Of a DNA stretch of 64,000 nucleotides, positions 36,630-47,800 are shown one piece after another. Each line of letters begins with the position of its first letter. The stretch's first letter is position 1. Where the stretch lies: assembly GCF_000003815.2 (NCBI RefSeq), contig NC_049980.1, forward strand, positions 16,340,003-16,404,002. The letters are read 5' to 3'. This DNA is from Branchiostoma floridae. Its lineage: Eukaryota > Chordata > Leptocardii > Amphioxiformes > Branchiostomatidae. The notes under the pieces were generated by a model, which searched no databases, was not told where the DNA came from, and saw only the letters and a list, made by a program, of their open reading frames with translations. The position numbers and the translations under genes were made by a program.

Positions 36630-36806
36630 TAATCTCCAAGCAGATCCTACGGTAGCATAAGACAGTATNNNNNNNNNNNNNNNNNNNNNNNNNNNNNNNN
36701 NNNNNNNNNNNNNNNNNNNNNNNNNNNNNNNNNNNNNNNNNNNNNNNNNNNNNNNNNNNNNNNNNNNNTACTGTCTTATGCTACCGTAGGATCTGCTTGG
36801 AGATTA
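36630..36806. repeat. Perfect 38-bp inverted repeat flanking a gap
   Basis: Arm 36630-36667 is the exact reverse complement of 36769-36806 (inner end TACTGTCTTATGCTACCG). Either a hairpin-forming DNA element whose centre failed to assemble, or an artefact of joining opposite-strand reads. Confidence 0.85.
36669..36768. other. Assembly gap (100 N) inside an inverted repeat
   Basis: A run of exactly 100 N, a conventional placeholder for a gap of unknown size. It is bounded by perfectly complementary 38-bp arms, annotated separately. Confidence 0.99.
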
Positions 36807-37749
36807 CAAATTACCATGTTGGGCATCATCACTCAGGAACAAACTATTGACGGGGCAAGGGGGCGCTATCGTTGGGAGTATTTGATCGGTAGAGAATTGA
36901 ACTCTGTCGTATAGCGATGATTGTATACCTTAATGTTAGTTTTAGCATGCTCCTTCCATGTACAATTCCGTCAGATGAAATTCAGGGTTTATCAGCAAAG
37001 TGCCGATCCTTTATATCACGTTGAAACTATTATCTGCTTTAATGTCCCGACCTTTCAAATAGGATAAAGGAAAGGCTGGGGTTGCAGTAGTCGCGGTGCG
37101 ACTGTTGTTGTCTTGTTGACGGTCTCTTATATTATAATTCCAGCAATAGTCGCCGCGGCTAGGCTTGCAGAACTGTTGATACAAAATTCGTTAATTGGAG
37201 CTTTGTGCATTTGCTGTTAAGTTACCGACGAACATTCGCTAGGCTATAACATTATGGCTGAACGCATTTGATAATAGAACCTCCTTGCTGAAATGAAATA
37301 GGTGACCTTCACTGTACCATGATTTCAATCTTGCTATTGGTACGAAACCTTCCGCTCTTTCTTCATCTTGTGATTTTACCAGCAATCCGGAGAAATGGTG
37401 ATAGGGCATTATTTGTATTTCCCTGTCCGCTACTACAACATTGGGAGCAAATAACGGCACAGGTGATTTTTCACAAGTAATTATACGACACTTGTTTATC
37501 CATTAACAAAATCTCCTAATTCTTGGGGTTGGAAGCGACTTCCCGGCAACAAGCAATACTTGTATATACTGATATACAGGAAGGTCACTCGGGTTTGCAT
37601 TACCACCGTTAGCACGTCTATTTGTGTACTTAATTAGCATGACGTGCTATCAATTACAACCTGACAGAGCGCGCGCAGAGGATGACGAAATAGGATGATG
37701 CAATCGTTCTCTATTATTTCTTTGAGCTACAGGCGAGGCCATATTATAC

Positions 37750-37821
37750 AGCAGAGTGGCGCAGCGGGAGCGTGCTGGGCCCATAACCCAGAGGTCGGTG
37801 GATCGAAACCACCCTCTGCTA
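37750..37821 (+). tRNA. Initiator tRNA-Met (CAT)
   Basis: A 72-nt cloverleaf. The acceptor stem AGCAGAG pairs with CTCTGCT. The anticodon stem CTGGG/CCCAG has three consecutive G:C pairs next to loop CCCATAA, with anticodon CAT. The T loop begins ATCGAAA instead of TTCG. The G:C triplet and the A at position 54 are hallmarks of eukaryotic initiator tRNAs. Discriminator A, no intron, T-rich sequence downstream. Confidence 0.95.
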
Positions 37822-38377
37822 ATATTTTGTCGTCTTATATTTTATTCTTTTAAAAATACACGAGCAAATGCTTCAGTTGCTAAAGCACGTGAACAAAGCG
37901 CCAATACGATAACGTTATGTACAAAACGTTGTTAAGTCTCGTATTAAACGTACAAAGGTAGTAGGGATCTTCCAAGTACTGTCGAATCTTTTTAGAGCAT
38001 TTTGTGTATTGTTATTTCGGCTGAACAGACCGCCACTTACACAAGACAACCCCCTCCAATACCCTCCAAACTCGTCCTGTTGCACCTGTAGGTTACAATA
38101 TTGTCAAACAACTACCCTAGCGGATATCTCTTGAAGCTCACCTGCAGACAGAACTTGATTCCAGCGAAAGTTGGCAACGAACTACAAAACCTGAACAGCT
38201 ATCAAAAACAAACTTCTGTTCTATAACTGGCCATTTTGATAGTGAGTTCGAAATTTGAGGAATCAACTAGCTCAGTGGTGAACGAGGAAATCTTGAATCG
38301 TCTCCCGCAAATTGATAATGCCACCGTTGATGTAAGAACCTGAGACAAAGGAACTTTTGAAACCTGCACCTCTGGAA

Positions 38378-38383
38378 TTTATT
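38378..38383 (-). terminator. Poly(A) signal, SLC4A11-like gene
   Basis: TTTATT on the + strand reads AATAAA on the - strand, about 290 nt past the SLC4A11-like stop codon. It would give a short 3' UTR. This is signal-based inference. Confidence 0.4.
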
Positions 38384-38672
38384 TCACAAAGTCAGAACAC
38401 ATGCTTCTAACCTATGAGTACCTGCATAGCTTTTCCGATATTGACATTGTTTGCGAAGGCTCTTCGCCGTAACGAGAACAAACGGATGTGGATAAAATCT
38501 ACTTTCGCCTCTCTGCTACATGAGGATTTGTTTTATGTTTTCACGATGAACTCAAAAGAACTCTATCATAGGTAGAGAGCTGAACGGTTGATGAGGATTT
38601 TATGAATGTTTATGACATAGTTGTTTGTTCACAGACCAGCATGGCACAGTGACGTCAGCCGCACACTATGGA

Positions 38673-41600
38673 TCAGTGGTTGTCCGTGTGGGCAGCGTCC
38701 AGTGCCCGGATGTACTTAGGGTCTATCAACAAGGGCATCAGCCGGTGTCTGGAGTAAAAAAGGTATCAAATTCAGATATAATTGTAAAATGGCAAAAAAC
38801 ATGCATCTTGATATACAACTCGGGACATCTTGATGGAGCAACTCAGGCCATGTCAGTAAACGTACTCAAATCCACTCAGACTTCTGCTTGAAAGTTACCA
38901 CGCCCCAAAATTGTGACGTACTTATCTCCCCTCAAGTATACTGGAATCCTCCAAGCAGTGTTTACGCAAATACAAAAATGCGTACTTGGCAGGGTCAGAA
39001 ATTTGACCTACACTAACAGAACCGTGTCAGGATCCTGGGTTGTTAGTGCCATAACATCAACTCTCATAATTCCACCGCATGCTATAATAACAGCCATGGC
39101 ATGAGAAAATTACTGTATGATGAATAACAAGTGTATGGATGTACCAATGCAACATCATTAATCCTGAGGTTTACTTATTTCAAATATAACGTTATAGGTG
39201 TTGAGAAGGCATTTAAAACAACTTTTTTTAATGTGGTGGTATTATGGCATCGGGTGGAATTCTAAGAGTTGGGGTTCTGCTCTATCTAAGTGTTGTTGGC
39301 GAATTACCTGATAGGGAGAAGCGCCAAGAGGACGATGGGGAAGATCATCTCCAGATAGGGCATGGCGGAGAGCCCGAGGCCGCACAGAACCGCCAGCTGC
39401 AGCACCTGGCAGAACGTGAACAGGTGGATCTTCGCCAGCGGCACATGCCGGATGTAGTGGTTGGGTGGGTACGCCGACTGTGGAGGGGGAAATGCAATAT
39501 TTGTTGCCGCCTCGGAAGGAGGTACGAGAAAGTAGGAACTGAGCAACTGATGAGGCTCGTAAATGGTCGTCCCGCACACAGACGTCGCCATTGGAATTGG
39601 CAGGTGCCATATCGCAAAATAACATATACATTAAGTATGTCAGCACCGTGCATATGTTGAGACTGAGTCAGAAGTAGACTTTTGACGCGGGCACGAACCC
39701 AAGCTGATGCACTTTCTTCTTTTCCACTTATTTCTTCAATGCTTATGACGAAACTAACGTTCTTGCTACATTTGTAAATGAAATGTTACTTTTTATATTC
39801 ATCTTAATAACCCCATGAACAATTATGACACGCTTACATACTATGGCATCAAGCGGTCATGGGTATTACAAGACAGTAACGTGTATCTTGTATGTAACGT
39901 GGAGAGAGCTTCAAGAAAAGCTATGTAGCCAATACAATGACATTTATGATGCGTTTTGTATATAGTTTTGTATATATAGTTTAAGTGGAAAAAATGTGAG
40001 ACACAGTACATGGAGAATTCAGGCTATGTCAGACTATGTTGATGTCATCAAATATCAGTGACATGCAGAAAGAAGAGGTTTAACCTGTTCAGTTAGAATC
40101 AACACGAGTCTCTCGTAAAACTGGTTTCCGCTGAATGAGATGAGCGCGAAGAAGATGAAGAGTCCGTTGAGTACAGGGTCGGTGATGTAGTTGAGTGGGG
40201 ATGGGAGCAGCAGCAGCGAGAGGCCGATAAAGATGTGAGATAACACGGCGGCTAGACGGGTCTCTCGTACCCGCACAATACTAGACAAAATGAATACAAA
40301 CAGCGAACAAACAATTAGTTAAGTTTTTAACCGCCAGCCCTTTTAACCCAAGACATAAGCAGGGGTTCAGCATTGTCTACATACATAGGCGTTACTACAC
40401 CCTTTAGTGCAAGAAAGTTCGTCTTTAAAATTTTGATTAACGGAATAAAACCATTACAACTTAACGTTAACGGTTACGATTGATAGCTACGCTTGTATAA
40501 CAAAAATATGAATACGGAAAGATCTGTTTCTCTAGTATCGCTCACATTGAGTACAGTCTGCCCTGGTCCACGCGATCCTCCACGTCGGCCAGTGCGCGCA
40601 CGTGTAGCGGGGAGTGCGGCAGCGTGCCGTGCAGCCAGGGCAGCCCGAACACCGACAGGATACCGTTGATGATGCCGATGACCAGCAGATCCAGGTTGTA
40701 CGCAGAACTTTTCTTTAACCTGAGGTCAGAAACGTTACTTTAAGTTGGTGTATGGATTTGTTGGAATAAAAATATCAGGAACCTAGCTTTCTTACACACT
40801 GTTATTCTTACTGTTCGCACACTGACTGACCAAAGAAAGACAGATCAATAGGCAGAAGTTGTATTTTGTCAACATTTATGTTAAAGTGCCAAGAATAACC
40901 AGAAAAAATGGTGCTAAATATCAAGAACGTCCTTGTAAATATGTACTTGTGTGCTGGACTGTTGACAATAGCCGCTGTGATGTTCTGGTCCATGAAGAAC
41001 AGCAGTGACAGGCAGAAGCCCAGACCCATGGAGGTGACGACAGCAGTGGAGGTCAAACTTCCCAGCTCTACTAGTTCGAACAGGGGACCGGTCTGAACAT
41101 CAAACCTCTGCACTAGACAGCAACATATAGTAGGGAAAATGTCTGTTAGATTACACAGCAGGCCAAGACATGCTTTCTCCGAACCTGTCTCAAGAGCACA
41201 GTTAACTGGCAGGACTTTCATATACGCGGCAGTCAGTACCTGGAACGGGCTGTCGGACAGAGTGTAGTCAGAGACGACAGTGAAAGTTGCCTTCAGGCTT
41301 TTACTCGTGCCCATCACTACATTCAATATAGTTGGCATCTATGAACCATTGATTACTTACGGAACTGGAGTACCATCCACAGCTTTATAGCCTATCTCAA
41401 TAACCGTCTTTAGATCTGTGACTATTGTTCACTACAGCATGTTATAAAAAAGATTCAGGGATCCAGGAATATCAAAAGAAGGAATGAGCCGTTTGTAATA
41501 GCAAATGATCTACTTACAGCCGACCATGCTAAACACGTACACGCCTATGAAGGAGTTGAGAATGACGGAGACTGGCAAAGAGTAGTCGGCAAGGAACTCG

Positions 41601-44600
41601 CGTTTTTTAGCGTCAAGGTAGGGGCTGTGGTGGGGAAAATCAAAGAGAGTGTTATAACAAAAAAGAACTGTTATATAATTCCTAGTCAGATGAAGGGAAT
41701 CGAATGTCAAGAACACCTTACAAAGATATCTTTTATCGACAAGTTGACACCTGTTTGGTCCAAGCTGCTAAATTATTAAGGTATCATCATATCAGCGAAG
41801 ACGTTTGAGACCAGGTAGCACATGTGTACCTGTGAACACTGTTGTACAGCATCAAGCCCACTGCCACCGTGCCCAGGAGCAGCAACAGGTGCAGCAGAGC
41901 CTTGTCCAGCTGACAGCCGACAGACGTATCGCCGTTACCATAACCTTCTGATGTGGTCACGTTCTGGCCACACTCGGGGCCGATGTTTTCCTGAAAGTCT
42001 GAAAAAAATAGAAGATGAATTCTACACGAGGAAACTCAATGACGGATACAATGTGTGTCATCTTGACGGGATCGAGCATATAAAGTCTACTTAAGTAGTT
42101 GTAGATATATTTTGTAAGGGTCAGATTCTTCAGAGAACATACGCTGTCTATAGTCAGAGACTGAAAATGATATAAAGTCCAACTGGCATTCAACCCAAAC
42201 TGCTTCTCGGAATCGATATCGGTATGAAATTGAGAAGAGAATGTCTACCTACATTGTTGTTGGAACTACGCTATGGATTGACAATCGTATCAGATAGCTA
42301 TGTGTCAAAGGTCGTTCGATGTATGATATCAAGCAGAAGTTTGTATAATTACACCAAAGAACACCCATTCCGGTTGAAAAATATGCAGATGCAGACTTAT
42401 TGCCTAGCCTGCTCTCAGTATTTAATTGTTCCGCTATGCTTGGTACACTAATCAATTTGTCATAACCTGACTACCTACCATGGATAAGACTTTCTATTGC
42501 CGCGGCTACCTTTGTTGTGGCGATGAAAAGAGCAAATATCTCCTCGACACATCTAAAAGGGAAATAATTGTGTAATACATAAACAAAAGTAACCGGGTAC
42601 AGTTTCAGAAATTCATACGAATACGCTAGGTTCAATTCCATGAACTATATTAACTATGTGATATATCACTAATCAAAGCTGAAATTAGAGCAAGTTGCCA
42701 GTGAGTCAATCGTAGAAACCACTTAACCAATGAATTTGTATTTGGAGGTATTCAGCAAAATCACGTGGCTACACATTAGATAAGACAGACTCGTAATTGA
42801 AATAAAAGCACTGAACAAAAACAATGACTTTACCTGGTGGTGTATTTCATGATGCGGTTGGCGCCTACCAAGGCGTACAGCAAGACGAAACCGGAACTCC
42901 ACAGACCCACACAGCCGAACATCGGTAGGAAGTCCACGTGCAAACTGTGTGCCATTTCATAGATAACTGTAACAACAACCCACGGGCAAGAAAATAGTTA
43001 GGCTAACGCTAGCTTCCCAACAGACCACACTACAGTAGTTTCAGCAACGATTATGTCAAGATTGATAGCATGTAGTAATTGGGATTTTAGATGACCAAGC
43101 GTGAATATGACAAAAGTATCAACACTCAGAATTACAGTAGCAGTGACAGAATATCCTAGCCGTTACGCATTCATATCTTCATCTTCAGCTATAAAGCCAC
43201 CTACTCTTTGTGTACAGCGCTAGTGGTGCTGTCGTCTGTAGAATGATGAGTGGCTGGCCCGAGAACATGGCGTATATCAGCCCTCCTAACGTCTGCGCCA
43301 AGATCACCTTCCGAACATCTGGTGGGTAAAGGATTGTAGAGTTATATTATGTCCTGCTGGCTATTATTTACTATTACATCCTCCCTGTGCTGAGCATTTT
43401 TTACCCTATTGAAAGAACTACAAGCAAGCAAATGAAGTTGCTTAAATTTCATATCTCCTCCCGTGAGTTTGTTGTCATGCCTCCAATTGTGACTTTGCTG
43501 ATACATGTCAAGAATAGCTGCTTACATCGATGTTACATGTTTGGGAACCTAAGAAACGTTGTGAAATGTTTCCTCACCTATCTTTCCATGTGTGTTGCGG
43601 CTATTCAGGGTACCGAACGCAATAGACGGAAGGAGACAGGCAAAGTAGAGGAACACTGTGGCCGAGATAAGCTTATGTAGAGTGTGGCGTCCCACGAGAC
43701 CTGTAAATACGGAGCATGTACAGAACATGAACAGAACAGAATACAACAGTGCAGAACAGTACGCTGAGCTTCCTGGTTGGACACAATGTTGACTCTCCTC
43801 CAAAACATGGTAATTATGTTTTGCAAACAGGTAGTGGTTTATGAAATTGAAAAAAAAAAATCATTACCTATGCCATTCTCATTACTAAGTTCCTTCCCCC
43901 AAATCGCATTCATGTATTGTCATAGAATATTATCATCGCAATCATCATATTGCTACAACATCAGCTTCATCATATTCAGATGTCATCGTCGGTGCTATCG
44001 ATGCCATTACCAATCTTGATGTAGCTGACAGCTTCTCTATGCTCTCTTCTCTTCTTAGCATTTATAAAAGATGTATCATGATATAGTAAATAAATATCAA
44101 ATGTAAGGGCTGGGAGATAAGTCATCTTACCATCTTTGAAGTCGCTAAAGTATAACGGTGCTCGGCGTTTGATGTCATTCCACACGCCTTTACCGATGGG
44201 GCACCCTTGTCTGTCCTTCGTAATAAAAAGAAGGCACCACATGCGTCAGGTAGCAAGCCCGAATTATACACAAAAAACGTAATATGAAATGTTTGAGCCC
44301 ATTTTGGCACCCGTGATTTTAACAACTGACAAGTTAACGCTTGTTATAACTGTTGCGTTTACTTTGAAACGTCAACGCACATGTAAAATCGGACCTTGTG
44401 CATAAAGCTGCTCTTCACAAACCTCCGGTTTCTCGAAAGAAGCTAAGGATTCAGTACTTCCGATATCCTCTGCACATGCTCCAGCCTCCTCAACCTTGCT
44501 ATACTTCAGCTCCACCAGTCTCAGCAGGTTCATGAACTCCACCTTGTCACGACAGTCCAGAAGCTCCTGGCGAACCTCGGGCTCATGTAACAGCGTGGAG

Positions 44601-44824
44601 AAGGTACGAGCAGTTTCCAGGGCACTGCGGGTCGTTTTCTAGGCACACGTGAAAAAACAACAATTCCGTCAGATATCATTGTTGTGTTAAAAGCATGTTT
44701 AAGACAACTTTTTGAAGCACGCCATTTTCGGCATGAATTAGCCTCCTTTTCTTTTGCTAATGAAAATTTAAAAAAACGCAAGTGACCAAAACCTATTACA
44801 GTCGTTTATTTCCGTGATACATCC

Positions 44825-44864
<40 letters not shown>

Positions 44865-47800
44865 ACTCACTCACTCACTCACTCACTCACTCACTCACTC
44901 ACTCACTCACTCACTCACTCACTCACTCACTCACTCACTCACTCACTCACTCACTCACTCACTCACTCACTCACTCACTCCTAGGACATATACAGCCTTA
45001 GACAATCATACATTCCTTGTACATTGTATGTTGATTTCTTTCCATGCAAGCTACTTTTTTCCATCTCCCCGAACGTCAACTCCTACCTCCTCACAGGGTG
45101 CAAGTACGATGATTATGAATCTAATCTCTTGGCTGGTCTCTCCCAGGTTCCGGGGGTGATTCAGTCTGGCAATAGACACCTGCCGTTTCCTCAGATTCTT
45201 CATGCTGGCACTGATACACAGACAACATTTCTTTTTTATATTTCAACCAGGATCAAATCGTAAAAGTGCAATTTCAAGAAATGCTTCAAGAAAGCTAGAA
45301 AACGTTTGCATAAGACAGTGACTAGCCTGGTCTAAACATGGCCTTCCCATGGCTATGCTGAAATATCAATGTACGATAAACAGTTTAAGAAGTTGATGTA
45401 CATTTAGGGAGATCACTTAGTATAAGTACCAGTGCCCCTCTTTGCACTAGCGATGAACATGATTGTTAAAGGAGCGGAAGCAGGATGTAGGGGTCCCGTG
45501 TCTAGGTCTGGAACCAGGCAGCCGCCGATTCGAGCCTTCATGGACGATCTGACGGTGATGACTGCAACAGTCCCGGTGTGTAGATGGCTCCTACAGGGAT
45601 TAGAGCGTCTCATTACATGGGCACGGATGAGTTTCAAGCCGGCCAAGTCAAGATCTCTTGTCCTGAAGAAGGGGAAGGTGGCTGAAAGGTTCCGTTTCAC
45701 CCTGGGAGGCACTCAGATTCCCACAGTGTCAGAGAAACCAGTCAAGAGTCTGGGCAAGGTGTTCAGCAGCTCTCTGAAGGACACCGCTTCAGTTCAGCAG
45801 ACTAGGAGTGACCTGACAACGTGGCTCGAGGGAATTGACAAGACAGGGCTACCTGGTAGCTTCAAGGCCTGGATGTTCCAGCATGGAGTCCTGCCAAGGG
45901 TACTCTGGCCTCTTCTTGTGTACGAGGTGCCGATGACCATGGTGGAGCAACTGGAGAGAACCATCAGCAGGTTCCTTCGCAAATGGTTGGGGCTCCCGAG
46001 GTCCTTAAGCAACATTGCCCTGTACGGTAGATCCACCAAGCTGCAGCTTCCCTTGAGTGGCCTGACTGAAGAGTTCAAGGTTACCCGTGCAAGAGAAGTG
46101 TTGATGTACCGGGACTCCTCAGACTCCAAGGTCTCTTCAGCCGGCATCCATGTCAGGACTGGAATAAAATGGAAGGCACAGGAAGCAGTGGATCAGGCAG
46201 AGGCAAGGTTGAGACACAGTGTCCTCGTGGGGTCCGTGGCAGTAGGACGGGCAGGACTGGGCAGCTGCCCAAAGCCTCGGTACGACAAAGTCAGCGGGAA
46301 GGAGAAGCGTCTACTGATCCAGGATGAGATAAGGGCTAGGGAAGAGGAGGATCGGCGATGCAGGATGGTAGGCATGCGCAAGCAAGGTGCGTGGACTAGG
46401 TGGGAACATGCTGACTCCCGCAAGGTGACATGGCCAGAGTTGTGCAGAGCTGAGCCTTCTCGGATCAAATTTCTCATCTCTTCAGTGTACGACGTGCTTC
46501 CAAGTCCAGCTAACTTGCATGTCTGGGGCTTGGCAGAGACCCCCTCATGCCAACTCTGTAAGAGGAGAGGTACCCTTGAACACATTCTCAGTTGTTGTCC
46601 GAAAGCACTAGGGGAAGGGAGGTACCGCTGGCGGCATGACCAGGTTCTTAGGGTGTTGGCAGACACAGTTAGCAACGCCATTCAGAGTAGCAGGAGTCAG
46701 CAACCCCCCAAGAAGTCAATTGTCTTTGTCAAGGCCGGAGAGAAAACCCGACAACAACCCACTTCCGCAGGTGGGCTTCTCTCCACTGCTAGAGATTGGC
46801 AGCTTCTAGTCGACCTTGGGAGACAGCTCAAGTTTCCAGAACACATTGTAGCCACGTCACTTCGCCCTGACATGGTACTCGTGTCAGAATCCACCAGACA
46901 AGTGGTTCTGCTGGAGCTAACGGTTCCCTGGGAGGAGCGGATAAGCGAAGCCAACGAGCGGAAGAGGGCGAAGTATGCCGAACTGGTAGTACAAAGCCAG
47001 AGTAATGGGTGGAGAGCCCGGTGTGTACCAGTGGAGGTTGGTTGCCGGGGTTTCGCAGGGCAGTCTTTGGCTTATGTGTTAAAACTCCTTGGAGTAAGAG
47101 GTTTCCGTCTTCGGAAATCCATCAGGGATATTCTAGAGGCTGCGGAGAAAGCATCACGTTGGTTGTGGTTCCGTAGGGGGGAACCGTGGAAGCCACACGG
47201 ACACAGGTCGGGGAATGATCAACCTCGGCTGGGTCGCCCGGGCGAGGGTGTATGGTGATTAAAGACCCGAAACACCCAATGACCCCGGGTTCATCACTGA
47301 TGATGTGTCCCTGTTCGCACTACCAGAGTGTATTCTAGAGCAAGAAAGCTAGAAAACGTTTGCATAAGACAGTGACTAGCCTGGTCTAAACATGGCCTTC
47401 CCATGGCTATGCTGAAATATCAATGTACGATAAACAGTTTAAGAAGTTGATGTACATTTAGGGAGATCACTTAGTATAAAGCTGATGCATCACACTTCTA
47501 ATCAAGAGATTGTGATGACCTAGCTACCTGTAACGACCTAACGGTCTTTCAAAAAGAGGTTCCTCATTTATGTTCATACATGGAAGCAAAGCAAATCGGC
47601 ATACTTACAAGGCGCATATCCAACTCTGGTCGTAATCCACACTCCCATATTCCGTCTGACTGGTCCCCTGCACTGTTCTGTTAAAATGGTGCACTGTAAT
47701 GAACGACAAACGTGTCAGCTCTGCGTACTTTCAACCGAAAGGCTGCATTAGTTACTTTAAAAAAAGTTAAACCCTTCCCGCGCCTGATGGCGCATAGGGC

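Larger units (their letters stand above)
36204..38377. other. Intergenic region: PAL promoter side and SLC4A11 downstream side
   Basis: This holds the PAL 5' flank, an assembly gap, and an initiator tRNA gene. A 73-codon frame on the - strand (37239-37460) has no recognisable family. The sequence just upstream of the PAL start (36204-36290) is CpG-rich, which fits a promoter, but no TATA box is evident. Confidence 0.5.

Noticed and set aside
37239-37460. 73-codon frame on the - strand in the intergenic region
   Set aside because: No splice context, no domain and no recognisable relatives; could be chance.
39244-39660. 138-codon frame on the + strand
   Set aside because: Antisense shadow of the SLC4A11-like exon 39308-39477.
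44870-44980. Regular tandem array considered as a CRISPR
   Set aside because: 4-bp units without spacers; a microsatellite in a eukaryotic intron.
46193-46681. 162-codon frame on the - strand
   Set aside because: Antisense shadow of the LINE frame.
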